Shown here: piece by piece, positions 9,733 to 18,422 of the stretch | Layout of the letters: each line of letters starts with the position of its first letter | Numbering within the stretch: the stretch's first letter is position 1 | Origin: Bacteroidales bacterium | Lineage (GTDB): Bacteria > Bacteroidota > Bacteroidia > Bacteroidales > Tenuifilaceae | DNA: 64,000 bases | Direction of reading: 5' to 3' | Assembly: GCA_020636835.1 (NCBI GenBank) | Contig: JACJXC010000007.1 | Span: 281,229-345,228 of the forward strand | Translations under genes and position numbers: made by a program | The notes under the pieces: generated by a model | The model's input: only the letters and a program-made list of their open reading frames with translations | Databases searched by the model: none | Told to the model about the DNA's origin: nothing

Positions 9733-11064
9733 TTAGTTCTCCCAGAATCGTACTCCGCGGTAAAAATCGATGGTGTAGCGTTTCACCTCGAGAGTAAGCC
9801 TTGCCCTAAGCGCCTGCCCCTGAACGGTGCTTAAACGGCTCTTGGCGGTGTAAAAATCGACCACGCTAATCATACCCTTATCGTATTTCTTTTGGGCAGC
9901 ATCAAAGGCGAGCCTGTCGGCAGCCAGCTGCACCTTGGCCTGCCTGTACTCCTTTTCGGCGGCAATGTACTTGTTCACGTTATCGGTGATTTCGAGCTGC
10001 AGATCCTGCTTGGCCTTTTCGAGCAAGTTTTTACTTTGCTCCGATTGCAATTTGGCCTGCTTTACACCAAACCGTGCCGAATTCCTTACAAAAAGAGGCA
10101 CCGAAAGCGACAAGCCCACATACTGGCTCTGGTTATTCCTGAACTGCTCACCAAAAGCGTAAGTTTTACCATCGGCATCCTTGCTGGTTTCGTAGTAGCC
10201 AGTGCTGTACGAGGCTTGCAATTTTAACGATGGATAGTAAGCACCCCGGCTCACACCAATGTTTTTACGGCTTGCCATATACTCATTCTCGTAGTAGTTG
10301 ATTGTGGGCGAAATTTGGGAGTAATCGTGGAACAAGGAATCGCCATCAACTGTATTATCTACTACAATTAAGGAATCACTAGGAATCTCAACATCCAACG
10401 GCGTACTAACGGAGATATTCATAAGTTGCATCAGGGTAATCCTTGCCGATGCCAGCTGGTTCTGGGTTTGAATGTAGTAGAGTTCGTCCTTCTCCATGTT
10501 GGCCTTTACCTCCAGCAAATCCGATTCGGATTTAAGCCCAGTGGTAACCAACACCTCTGTTTTTCGCAGGTTTAACCTCGACAAATCTCGCTGTTCCAGG
10601 GCAATTGTAACCAACTCGTCGAAATAAGCCACATCAAAGTAGGCATTCATCACGGAGAAAGCAATTTCGTCCTCAATTTTACGCTGATTGTGCTCCGCCG
10701 AGATTGCAAGGTATCTCTGGTATGCCAGCTTATTGAGCTGCGAAAAGCCATTGAATAACTCCAACGATGCATTAACGTAGTACGAACTCTCCAAGAATGA
10801 GGTTTTAATAACGCCATTATCGGTGGGATCGACTGAACGGCCAAAGTTCATTCCCGCATTGGAACCAGCATATACACTGGGCAGGTAATTCCACTTCGAC
10901 TGTTTAAAAGAAATATTGGCCACCTCGCTCTGAATTGACGCATTGCGAAGCGTAAGGTTATTGCGAATGCTAAGCTGAATACAGCTATCGAGCGACCACC
11001 GCTCTTGGGCAAAACCACCCAAATGAGTAAAACAGATTAAAACAAGAAGATACTTTCGGCACAT
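9733..11064 (-). CDS. TolC-family outer membrane efflux protein
   Basis: The 443-residue protein has a signal peptide (hydrophobic LLVLICFTHLGGFA, cleavage probably before QERW) and two OEP repeats of long heptad-rich helices (about 30-230 and 245-440). FSVMNAYFDVAYFDE and the second-repeat motif AAQKKYDKGMISVVDFYTAKS are typical of the family. It would form the trimeric outer-membrane channel of the exporter encoded downstream. It is the first gene of the operon and has a sigma54-type promoter 30 bases upstream, so the whole exporter is probably transcribed from there under control of the divergent two-component system. Confidence 0.93.
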   Translation of the reverse strand: MCRKYLLVLICFTHLGGFAQERWSLDSCIQLSIRNNLTLRNASIQSEVANISFKQSKWNYLPSVYAGSNAGMNFGRSVDPTDNGVIKTSFLESSYYVNASLELFNGFSQLNKLAYQRYLAISAEHNQRKIEDEIAFSVMNAYFDVAYFDELVTIALEQRDLSRLNLRKTEVLVTTGLKSESDLLEVKANMEKDELYYIQTQNQLASARITLMQLMNISVSTPLDVEIPSDSLIVVDNTVDGDSLFHDYSQISPTINYYENEYMASRKNIGVSRGAYYPSLKLQASYSTGYYETSKDADGKTYAFGEQFRNNQSQYVGLSLSVPLFVRNSARFGVKQAKLQSEQSKNLLEKAKQDLQLEITDNVNKYIAAEKEYRQAKVQLAADRLAFDAAQKKYDKGMISVVDFYTAKSRLSTVQGQALRARLTLEVKRYTIDFYRGVRFWEN

Positions 11065-11093
11065 AATTATTCAACAGTTTAAACAGGCAATGC

Positions 11094-11108
11094 GCCATTC
11101 CCGTGCCA
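11094..11108 (-). promoter_or_regulatory. Sigma54 (-24/-12) promoter of the exporter operon
   Basis: On the minus strand this reads TGGCACGGGAATGGC. It matches the RpoN consensus TGGCACG-N4-TTGC at 10 of 11 fixed positions with correct GG-to-GC spacing; only the T before GC is replaced by G. Transcription would start about 12 bases further on, leaving a leader of about 18 bases before the TolC-like start at 11064. The divergent neighbour encodes a sigma54-type activator. Confidence 0.85.
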
Positions 11109-11160
11109 AAATCATATAGTTCAAAATATCAACAACTTATATTATTAATGTTTTTATCGA

Positions 11161-11200
11161 TGTAAAATAATTGTACATTCCGATGTAAATTATTTTTACA
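11161..11200. promoter_or_regulatory. Two tandem 17-bp palindromes, probable enhancer sites
   Basis: tgtaaaataattgtaca (11161-11177) and tgtaaattatttttaca (11184-11200) both fit TGTA-N9-TACA and repeat with a 23-bp period, about two helical turns. They lie some 55-90 bp upstream of the sigma54 promoter, as enhancers for NtrC-like activators usually do. The second ends just before the -33 box of the regulator gene, so it could also mediate autoregulation. Confidence 0.75.
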
Positions 11201-11205
11201 CCCAC

Positions 11206-11236
11206 TTGAATTCAATAAATTGATAATCTACTTTTG
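11206..11236 (+). promoter_or_regulatory. Housekeeping promoter of the regulator-kinase pair
   Basis: TTG at 11206-11208, a 20-base spacer and TACTTTTG at 11229-11236 fit the Bacteroidota -33/-7 pattern. Transcription would begin near 11241-11243. This rules out an in-frame TTG at 11234 as the start codon and supports the ATG at 11249. Confidence 0.7.
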
Positions 11237-11248
11237 ACAAAAAAAGTA

Positions 11249-12613
11249 ATGGCAAAAGGGAGCATCCTAATTATTGACGATAATAAGAGCATACTAAGCG
11301 CACTGGAAATTCTGTTAATGCCAGAATTTAAGTCGGTTAATACCATTTCGAACCCCGAACTGATACCCACCGAACTGCGGAAAAACGACTACAACCTAAT
11401 ACTCCTCGACATGAACTTTAAGGCAGGAGTAAACAACGGCAACGAGGGCATATACTGGCTTAGCAGAATTAAGGAAATTGACGCACAAATATCGGTGGTG
11501 ATGATTACTGCATACGGCGACATTGAACTTGCCGTAAAAGCCCTAAAAACAGGGGCAACCGATTTTATCCTAAAACCCTGGGATAACGATAAGCTAATTG
11601 CCACAATAAAGACAGCCATAGAGCTGAACCTTTCGAAAAAAGAGGTAAACAGCCTAAAAGAACACAATCAGGAGTTAAAGAATGAGATAAACCGCGACTC
11701 AAAGTACATTATAGGCTCGTCGGCCAAGCTGATGCAGGTGATGAACATGGTGCGCAAGGTGGCCAAAACCGACGCAAACATCCTTATAACCGGCGAAAAC
11801 GGGACTGGCAAGGAGCTGATTGCCCGCGAAATCCATAGGCTATCGACCCGAGCCAACGAGGTTATGGTAAGTGTTGATATGGGCGCCATTAGCGAAACCC
11901 TCTTCGAGAGCGAACTATTTGGCCACGTAAAAGGCGCTTTTACCGATGCGCGCGAAAATAGACCCGGGAAATTTGAAACGGCCAACCACGGTAGCCTGTT
12001 CCTCGACGAAATAGGAAACCTATCGTACCACCTGCAGGCCAAACTGCTTGCCGTAATACAGAACCGACAGGTTTGCCGGATTGGCTCCAACCAACCAGTT
12101 CCGGTTGATATTCGGCTAATTTGCGCAACAAATAAGAACCTGGAGGCAATGGTTCACGAAGGGCTTTTCCGCGAGGATCTGCTTTACCGAATAAATACAA
12201 TCCAAATAGAGATTCCTCCGCTTCGCGAGCGCGGCGATGACATCCTGGTGCTGGCCGATTTTTTCCTTAAAAAATACTCATCAAAGTACAACAAGCCCAG
12301 CCTACGGCTAAATCAGCAAGCCAACGAAAAACTACTGGGTTACCCTTGGCCTGGAAATATAAGGGAGCTGCAGCACACCATCGAAAAAGCAGTAATCCTA
12401 AGCGAGGGCTCGGTACTTAAAGCCGACTCGTTCTTTATGAAGCCCATTAGCAACCACAAATCCGCAAAAGCCCCACAAACGCTTGAAGATATGGAGCGGC
12501 AGATGATTAATCAGGCTATCGAAAACAGCCAGGGAAACCTTAGTGCTGCAGCCGAACAGCTTGGTGTAACCCGCCAAACACTGTACAATAAAATCAAAAA
12601 AATGGGGCTATGA
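11249..12613 (+). CDS. NtrC-family sigma54-dependent response regulator
   Basis: The 454-residue protein has a receiver domain (about 1-120, phospho-acceptor Asp54 in LILLDMN), an AAA+ domain (about 145-370, Walker A GENGTGKE at 182-189, Walker B SLFLDEIG) and a C-terminal Fis-type helix-turn-helix (NLSAAAEQLGVTRQTLYNKI). The sigma54-contacting loop, normally GAFTGA, reads GAFTDA here (229-234). The protein should bind the two TGTA-N9-TACA palindromes upstream and open the sigma54 promoter of the divergent exporter operon when phosphorylated by the kinase encoded immediately downstream; the targets are inference from layout. I chose the ATG at 11249 because the upstream TTG lies inside the promoter. 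Confidence 0.95.
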   Translation: MAKGSILIIDDNKSILSALEILLMPEFKSVNTISNPELIPTELRKNDYNLILLDMNFKAGVNNGNEGIYWLSRIKEIDAQISVVMITAYGDIELAVKALKTGATDFILKPWDNDKLIATIKTAIELNLSKKEVNSLKEHNQELKNEINRDSKYIIGSSAKLMQVMNMVRKVAKTDANILITGENGTGKELIAREIHRLSTRANEVMVSVDMGAISETLFESELFGHVKGAFTDARENRPGKFETANHGSLFLDEIGNLSYHLQAKLLAVIQNRQVCRIGSNQPVPVDIRLICATNKNLEAMVHEGLFREDLLYRINTIQIEIPPLRERGDDILVLADFFLKKYSSKYNKPSLRLNQQANEKLLGYPWPGNIRELQHTIEKAVILSEGSVLKADSFFMKPISNHKSAKAPQTLEDMERQMINQAIENSQGNLSAAAEQLGVTRQTLYNKIKKMGL

Positions 12614-13944
12614 TTAGCAAAAACCTATACCTGAATTTGATAGCCCGCGTTGTAATTGTTGCTATAACGGCAACGGGCTTTGGCTTTACGCTCGCACAAA
12701 GCAACACATACACACTCCCCTTTGTATTGCTAGTCGCGCTGATTGTGGCGGCCATAAACCTTATTTGGTATATCAACTCAACCAACCGTAAGCTTAACCT
12801 ATTCTTTGAAGCGATAAAAAACAACGACTCAGCATTAATATTTCAGGCCGACTCGAGCAATAAAACCCTAAAAAACTTATCCTCTAGACTGAACCAGGTA
12901 AACAGGCAAATTCAGCAACTTAAAATAGACAATCAGCAAAAGGAGCAATATTTCCGAACGCTACTCGAGAATGTGGCCACCGGAATAATCACCTTCAACT
13001 CAAAAGGATTTGTGCTACACGCCAACTCCGCGGCAAAACGAATGCTTCAGCTCGAAGTGCTCACCCATATAAAGCAAATGGAGAAGGTCGATTCCAAACT
13101 ATTCCAAACCGTGCAGCACATAAAGCCTAACGAACGCAAGCTGGTATCGCTCCCCTGCGAACGCGGGGTTACAGAGCTGTCCTTGAATGCAACGCCATTC
13201 AAAACCACTACCGAAGAGATGATTCTTTTATCGATACAGGACATCAAGAATGAGCTGGATGCCAAGGAGTTGGATTCGTGGCTAAAACTAATCCGAGTTC
13301 TGATGCACGAAATTATGAACACAATAGCCCCAATAACCTCACTATCCGAGAGCTTATCGAAACACGTTGCCCAGGAAAGAGTAGCAAGCGCCAACACAAA
13401 ATCAACAGAAATTGTGAGCAAAGGGCTTGAAGTTATTCGGACGCAAAGTGTAGGCTTGATGCAATTTGTAGAGTTGTACCGCAAACTTACCCGATTGCCC
13501 AAACCCGATAAAAAATATCTAAATGCTGCCAATTTGCTAAACCAAATAAAGTTGCTATTCGAGTCGGATTGCAAGAATGGAGCCCGCATTGAGGTTACGG
13601 CAGCACCCGAAACCCTGGAGGTTTATGCCGATGAAGGCTTAATATCGCAGGTTTTAATCAACCTGGTAAAAAACGCAATTCAGGCCAACGAGGGTAATCC
13701 CAAGGCAAAGATTTCTGTAATCGCAAAAAGTAAAGATAATAGGGTAGAGATTGATGTTGTTGATAATGGCCCCGGCATTCCAAAGGAGATCATCGATGAG
13801 ATATTTGTACCCTTCTTCACTACACACGAAAACGGGTCGGGTATCGGGCTAAGCATATCGAGGCAGATTGTACGCCTGCACGGAGGAACGCTAAAAGTAA
13901 AATCGATACCTAACTCCGAAACGGCATTCAGTTTCAGTATATAA
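12610..13944 (+). CDS. NtrY-like sensor histidine kinase, partner of the sigma54 regulator
   Basis: The 444-residue kinase has two membrane helices (about 9-30 and 36-55) with almost no periplasmic loop, so it probably senses a membrane or cytoplasmic signal. A linker helix and a PAS-like domain (about 112-215) follow, then the phospho-acceptor region with His233 in LMHEIMNTIAPITSL, and a HATPase domain with N box LVKNAIQANEG, G1 DNGPGIP and G2 GSGIGLSI. The start overlaps the regulator stop by four bases (ATGA), so the two are translationally coupled and form a cognate pair. The ligand is unknown; cell-envelope stress or an exported toxic compound would fit the exporter next door. Confidence 0.93.
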   Translation: MISKNLYLNLIARVVIVAITATGFGFTLAQSNTYTLPFVLLVALIVAAINLIWYINSTNRKLNLFFEAIKNNDSALIFQADSSNKTLKNLSSRLNQVNRQIQQLKIDNQQKEQYFRTLLENVATGIITFNSKGFVLHANSAAKRMLQLEVLTHIKQMEKVDSKLFQTVQHIKPNERKLVSLPCERGVTELSLNATPFKTTTEEMILLSIQDIKNELDAKELDSWLKLIRVLMHEIMNTIAPITSLSESLSKHVAQERVASANTKSTEIVSKGLEVIRTQSVGLMQFVELYRKLTRLPKPDKKYLNAANLLNQIKLLFESDCKNGARIEVTAAPETLEVYADEGLISQVLINLVKNAIQANEGNPKAKISVIAKSKDNRVEIDVVDNGPGIPKEIIDEIFVPFFTTHENGSGIGLSISRQIVRLHGGTLKVKSIPNSETAFSFSI

Positions 13945-14007
13945 AAAGCCTCCCCCGAACAAAATGTCTATGCAATAATATTCATACCCAAGAACCAAGT
14001 AAACGAA

Positions 14008-14033
14008 AAAAGGTAGCCATCAGGCTACCTTTA
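14008..14033. terminator. Bidirectional terminator between kinase and NYN genes
   Basis: The stem ggtagcc / ggctacc (loop atca) extends into an A-run on the left and TTTATAT on the right. It separates the convergent kinase gene (+) and NYN gene (-). Confidence 0.85.
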
Positions 14034-14042
14034 TATTATTTG

Positions 14043-14972
14043 CTACCACACATTAACGTCGTAATCGGGGACTTTGCGAACATTTTTGGCCACATCCTGC
14101 CCCTTCTCGTTTTTAGTAATAATAAACTCCACCATGTCGCCTTCCATCAACTCATCGAATTCGCCCTCAAGCACATCGATATAGTGGAAAAAGAGGTTGT
14201 TGGGCGGATACTGAATAAAACCGTATCCACTATTCACTTTAAGGATTCGGGACTGCTTAACCTCGTCGTCCGATGGCTCCTCGGCAGGAGCCTCCTGACG
14301 CTGCTGAGCAAAATCCTGCACTGTAAAAAGATTGACAGTGGACCTATCGTTATTTTTCAAACCAGAATTAATCAACTCGTGCATGGCAATGGGGTATGTA
14401 ACCTCGCGGAGCAACTCCTGCGAAGTACGGGTGGTAACATCGCGCCCCTGATCGTCGGTATAATCAAAATCCCACGACAATACCATAACCTTAGTCCCCA
14501 ACGAATTAACCTTACGAATAAGCGGAACATAATCGCCATCGGAGGTAATTAGTACCAACACATTGAACCGTTTATAGAAGGTTTGCTCAAAGGCCTCCAG
14601 AGCTAACCACACATCAATCCCCTTATCCTCGCGTCGTCCACCCCTTGGGCGAATAGGCAGATAATGCGTTACAACACCCTCCGACATCAAAATATCGTCA
14701 AATACCCTATCGTTATAAAGTTGATTACCGCGCTGGCTAGCTTCCTGCGCACTGATTCGCCCCCTAAAAAAATGGGCTTCAATCACCTGGCAATGCTCCG
14801 GACTGGTATCCTCCTCGCTTGCCACCAAATTCCTAATAAACTCGTGTAACCCCGCAATATTTAAGCGCTTCTTCCTAGGGTGAAAATAGTTATAATAGTT
14901 GCTTACATGTAAAAAATAGTTACCATCGTAAAAAACTCCAACACGTATCAACTCTTTCTTGCTGTTCTTCAT
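14043..14972 (-). CDS. NYN-domain (LabA-like) protein with C-terminal cold-shock-like domain
   Basis: The first about 210 residues are a NYN/PIN-like nuclease domain. They carry the acidic residues expected at the metal site: Asp16 in VGVFYDGNYF, the Asp in KGIDVWLALEA and the pair in LITSDGDYVPLI. After an acidic linker (about 215-235), residues 238-305 form a small beta-barrel of cold-shock type (ILKVNSGYGFIQY, LFFHYIDV), an RNA-binding fold. The pairing suggests an RNA-cleaving or RNA-processing enzyme guided by the cold-shock domain; LabA-like NYN proteins are poorly characterised, so the substrate is unknown. It is a single gene on the minus strand, with about 490 bases of non-coding DNA upstream. 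Confidence 0.85.
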   Translation of the reverse strand: MKNSKKELIRVGVFYDGNYFLHVSNYYNYFHPRKKRLNIAGLHEFIRNLVASEEDTSPEHCQVIEAHFFRGRISAQEASQRGNQLYNDRVFDDILMSEGVVTHYLPIRPRGGRREDKGIDVWLALEAFEQTFYKRFNVLVLITSDGDYVPLIRKVNSLGTKVMVLSWDFDYTDDQGRDVTTRTSQELLREVTYPIAMHELINSGLKNNDRSTVNLFTVQDFAQQRQEAPAEEPSDDEVKQSRILKVNSGYGFIQYPPNNLFFHYIDVLEGEFDELMEGDMVEFIITKNEKGQDVAKNVRKVPDYDVNVW

Positions 14973-15465
14973 AGTATTACTAAATTTTTAATATAATCCA
15001 TGCCTTACAATTATGCTACTAAACCCAAACCGTTTTAATAAATTGGGAGATATTTATACCAACACCACTAAACCCCGCCGTAAAAATATAAAGTAACCTC
15101 AACCTTTAACCAGCAATTCTGCATAAGGTTACGCCGATGTAGTATTTTTTTACAAACACCCTCATTCTGTCGATTAACAACCATTTTTTTGCGACGTATG
15201 AAAAATTGCGTATTCATTTATAAAAGGGAAAGGGAATAACCCAATGGACTGCTCATAAAATGAACCCAATAAGGTTCCTTTAAACAGATTTTACAAAAGA
15301 ATCACAATCTCGATAACCATTGCAGGAAGTGTGGGCAAAGATAAAAATTATTAAGCCCCATCAATAGATTTCGTGAAAATAAAATGAGCCTAAGAAAAGG
15401 GATTTTCCCATACCAAAACGCAATCACGACTATTTTAAAGTGAATTTAAAGATATGAGAACAGGA
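14973..15465. other. Intergenic region without a recognised gene
   Basis: These 493 bases are AT-rich and hold no convincing reading frame. Two weak signals are present: a minus-strand TATCTTTG promoter box at 15336-15343, which could start a long leader for the NYN gene or a small RNA, and a 5-bp hairpin (gaacc/ggttc, 15262-15277) followed by T-rich sequence on the minus strand that might end the radical SAM transcript. Confidence 0.4.
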
Positions 15466-16341
15466 CTAAAGAATTGATGGCGATACGGGATACTGCCCAC
15501 GGGGAGACTCTTCAATCGCCCTATCAATCTGATCCAAAATAGACTCCTTGTCTTTAGGAAATGTGCCACCCAAAATCAGGTTATTGGATACATGATTGCT
15601 ACGGTAAATCACATTATTCAACTCAGCCAAACCTAGGAACAACCTTAACTCCTCAAATAGTTCAACCACAGTTAAAGGGTAGTATTCGCCCTGGAAACGG
15701 CTCCGAAAATGGCTCTCACCGTAAGGCATACTCAACGTTAGTGTGGATAAGAACTTGGGATTAATGCGATTGATGACCCTTGCAGAGTTTACGGCATGCT
15801 GATGGCTGAATTGCTTACCGCCCAGCCCATTAATTATCATTATAGAAGTATCGATCCCGGCATCGTGCGCCTTACGAATACCATCGATAGAGGACTGCGA
15901 TGTTTCGCCCTTATTAATTAAAGACAACAGCTCATCATCACCGGTTTCGATGCCAATGTATAGGAGTTTTAGCCCATTCTCCCGGAGGGTTCGCAACTCA
16001 TCGTCAGTTTTACTAAGAATATGCCTAGGCATCGAATACGCCGAAACCCGCTGAACACGTCCAAAGCACCGATTAATATTCTGGAGTATTGGGAGTAGAT
16101 TACCGGCCGATAATACAAAAGCATCGCCATCGGCCAAAAAAACTTTTCGAGCATCGGGGAACGCCCTCGATAGCGCCTCAATCTCCGCGATAAGGTCCCC
16201 GATAGGACGAACCTTAAACCGCTTCGACGCGTACATCTCGCAAAAAGCGCATTGATTCCACGAGCAACCTAAAGTTGCCTGAATAATAGCCGAATAGGCC
16301 TCGGCAGGTGGCCGAAACAATGGTTCATCGTAACTAAACAT
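15466..16341 (-). CDS. Radical SAM protein of unknown function
   Basis: This 291-residue radical SAM enzyme has its cluster-binding cysteines at 26, 31 and 34 (GCSWNQCAFC), spaced CX4CX2C rather than the usual CX3CX2C. Further motifs of the partial TIM barrel follow: DGDAF, AYSMPRHI, LYIGIETGDDELL and SIMIINGLGG. Such proteins cleave SAM to a 5'-deoxyadenosyl radical; the substrate cannot be inferred. An upstream in-frame Met at 16389 exists, but a promoter box at 16358-16365 lies inside that extension and the fold begins after 16341, so the shorter start is preferred. No partner gene is adjacent. Confidence 0.85.
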   Translation of the reverse strand: MFSYDEPLFRPPAEAYSAIIQATLGCSWNQCAFCEMYASKRFKVRPIGDLIAEIEALSRAFPDARKVFLADGDAFVLSAGNLLPILQNINRCFGRVQRVSAYSMPRHILSKTDDELRTLRENGLKLLYIGIETGDDELLSLINKGETSQSSIDGIRKAHDAGIDTSIMIINGLGGKQFSHQHAVNSARVINRINPKFLSTLTLSMPYGESHFRSRFQGEYYPLTVVELFEELRLFLGLAELNNVIYRSNHVSNNLILGGTFPKDKESILDQIDRAIEESPRGQYPVSPSIL

Positions 16342-16357
16342 ACTCCTATTTAAGCGG

Positions 16358-16365
16358 CAAATATA
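16358..16365 (-). promoter_or_regulatory. Candidate -7 box for the radical SAM gene
   Basis: On the minus strand this is TATATTTG (TAnnTTTG), 16 bases before the ATG at 16341. It decides against the upstream in-frame start at 16389. Confidence 0.5.
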
Positions 16366-16425
16366 GCCTTTCCGAAGGAAAAAATACACACAGGATAAAC
16401 CCCGGTGAGCAGTATGTGCAAAAGC

Positions 16426-16929
16426 TTACCGCCCCAAAGTGTCCACCGACTCCTGTCTAAATATCAATTTTTCGTCCATTATCTGGTCGTAGGCATCGGC
16501 ATTGAGAATTGTTATTATGCGGAGTAATGAATCGAGAAAGAATAGGTTTTCGTTCTCAACGGTTTCGCCAGCTACCGATTGGGTGGTGTACTTATGCAGA
16601 ATGGTGTACCCCAAAAACTCCCCTTTATTCATTTTAAGCAGATTTTCTAAACTGTCGATGCTTGTAGGATTAGGCTGAGGTTTCGATTTTTCTGCCTCAA
16701 TCAAATTGTTTAACTGGAATGTCCGGTTACTCTGCTGGTATCGGGAAGTGAGTTCCCCAAAAGCGACTGGATTATAGCCCGGATAATCGATGGGCTTTGA
16801 GGCCAGCCATGCCCGGATATTTTCTTGCGCTTTATCGGAAGGCGACTGCTCGCCTGTTTTATTACTTTTACAGGAAATAACTGCAACTAAAAGCATTAAA
16901 GCCAATGGGATGTAGTGCTTGCTTTTCAT
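16426..16929 (-). CDS. Small lipoprotein, unknown function
   Basis: The 167-residue product begins with a clear lipoprotein signal: MKSKHY, a hydrophobic core and the lipobox AVISC, with Cys at about residue 18. The mature part is polar and mostly helical, with YPGYNPVAFGELTSRYQQSN and a region rich in Asn/Gln, and has no domain I recognise. An in-frame upstream Met at 17028 would bury the signal peptide, so I take the start at 16929. It lies downstream of the M20 dipeptidase gene but is separated from it by a strong terminator, so it is probably its own unit. Confidence 0.65.
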   Translation of the reverse strand: MKSKHYIPLALMLLVAVISCKSNKTGEQSPSDKAQENIRAWLASKPIDYPGYNPVAFGELTSRYQQSNRTFQLNNLIEAEKSKPQPNPTSIDSLENLLKMNKGEFLGYTILHKYTTQSVAGETVENENLFFLDSLLRIITILNADAYDQIMDEKLIFRQESVDTLGR

Positions 16930-16996
16930 GATAATTGCTGTTTTTAATTTAGCTAAAGTTACAAGAAAAAAAGCAATTATGCTACGCCATAATATC

Positions 16997-17022
16997 AAAA
17001 AAGGGGGCAAAAGCCCCCTCTT
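16997..17022 (-). terminator. Intrinsic terminator of the gpmI-DUF3109-dipeptidase operon
   Basis: On the minus strand a GC-rich stem (gagggggc / gcccccttt, loop ttt) is followed by TTTTTT, starting 10 bases after the dipeptidase stop codon. Confidence 0.9.
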
Positions 17023-17032
17023 CAACAATGCT

Positions 17033-18403
17033 CTACTTGCTCAACTCGGCAAAATATTTATAGAATAATGGAATAACCTTGATACCATTAAAGAATTGCT
17101 CCAACGGATAGTTCTCGTTAGGGGAGTGAATAGCATCGGCCTCCAAACCAAACCCTAACAAAATAGACTTAGTACCCAAAATTTGCTCAAAGGTACTAAC
17201 AATTGGAATACTGCCACCGCTACGGAATGGAACTGGCTTTTTGCCATAAACATCTTCCATTGCCTTGCTGGCAGCCATGTAACCCGGGGTATTGGTTGGC
17301 GCCACATAACCCTGCCCGCCATGATGAGGAGTAACTTTAACCTTCACGTACTTGGGCGCTATAGACTCAAAGTGTTTCTGGAATAGCTCGGCAATTTTAT
17401 GGTGATCCTGATTGGGCACCAACCGCATGGAAATTTTAGCATTCGCCTTCGAGGGAAGCACTGTCTTTGCCCCTTCGCCAATATAACCGCTCCACATTCC
17501 GTTCACATCAAGGGTTGGACGAATGCCGGTGCGCTCAATGGTAGCATACCCCTTTTCGCCTAAAACCTCTTCGATGTCAAGTGCTTTCTTATAGTTGTCG
17601 AGGTTAAACGGAGCACGTGCCATATCGGCACGTTCCTCGGCACTAACCTCAATCACATCGTCGTAAAATCCGGGAATGGTAATACGGTTGTTCTCATCGT
17701 GAAGCGATGCAATCATCTTAGCCAGAATGTTGGCAGGATTTGCCACCGCCCCACCAAATAGGCCGGAGTGCAAGTCGTGATTAGGCCCTGTAACCTCAAC
17801 CTCAACATAGGCCAAACCGCGCAATCCTGTGGTGATGGATGGCACATCGCGACCAATCATAGAGGTATCGGAAATAAGGATAATATCGGCCTTCAGCATC
17901 TCCTTGTTATCGGCGCAAAACTTACCCAAGCTGGTTGAACCAATTTCCTCCTCACCCTCAATCATAAACTTAACGTTACAGGGCAGAGTGTTGGTTTTCA
18001 TCATTAGTTCAAAAGCCTTGGCATGCATAAAGCCCTGGCCTTTATCGTCGTCGGCGCCACGGCACCAAATTTTGCCATCGCGAATCTCGGGCTCAAAGGG
18101 ATTCGATTTCCACAAATCGACCGGATCGACTGGCATCACATCGTAATGTGCATACACTAGAACGGTGGGGAGCTTGGGGTCGATCATTTTCTCGCCATAA
18201 ACAACGGGGTTGCCCAGGGTTGGCATTACTTCAGCCTTATCGGCACCAGCCTTAAGAATGGTATCGCGCCAGTACTCTGCGGCCTTAACCATATCGCCCT
18301 TATGATCGGAAAGTGAACTAATGGAGGGAATCCGGAGCAACCCGAATAGCTCCTCGAGGAAACGATCCTTGTTGGCCTCGATGTAACTGTTAATATGTTC
18401 CAT
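17033..18403 (-). CDS. M20-family dipeptidase (metallopeptidase)
   Basis: The 456-residue enzyme has the M20 metal-site motifs: YAHYDVMPVDP (first His), RGADDDKGQ (bridging Asp) and EGEEEIGS (catalytic and metal Glu pair). Then come the lid/dimerisation domain (about 200-350, with DLHSGLFGG) and the final His region (LGLGFGLEADAIHSPNE-like). It resembles PepV/CNDP-type dipeptidases that hydrolyse short peptides in the cytoplasm with two Zn or Mn ions. No signal peptide is seen. An in-frame upstream Met at 18496 would overlap the DUF3109 gene; the start at 18403 gives the family N-terminus and a 19-base gap. Last gene of the gpmI operon. Confidence 0.92.
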   Translation of the reverse strand: MEHINSYIEANKDRFLEELFGLLRIPSISSLSDHKGDMVKAAEYWRDTILKAGADKAEVMPTLGNPVVYGEKMIDPKLPTVLVYAHYDVMPVDPVDLWKSNPFEPEIRDGKIWCRGADDDKGQGFMHAKAFELMMKTNTLPCNVKFMIEGEEEIGSTSLGKFCADNKEMLKADIILISDTSMIGRDVPSITTGLRGLAYVEVEVTGPNHDLHSGLFGGAVANPANILAKMIASLHDENNRITIPGFYDDVIEVSAEERADMARAPFNLDNYKKALDIEEVLGEKGYATIERTGIRPTLDVNGMWSGYIGEGAKTVLPSKANAKISMRLVPNQDHHKIAELFQKHFESIAPKYVKVKVTPHHGGQGYVAPTNTPGYMAASKAMEDVYGKKPVPFRSGGSIPIVSTFEQILGTKSILLGFGLEADAIHSPNENYPLEQFFNGIKVIPLFYKYFAELSK

Positions 18404-18422
18404 GATAATTGTATTTTGATTA

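Noticed and set aside
11234..11248. TTG start for the sigma54 regulator
   Set aside because: It lies inside the promoter -7 box; the transcript would begin after it. The ATG at 11249 gives the normal receiver N-terminus.
13047..13589. 180-codon minus-strand frame within the histidine kinase gene
   Set aside because: Antisense to a clear kinase gene; the composition is Ser/Phe/Cys-rich, as expected of a shadow frame.
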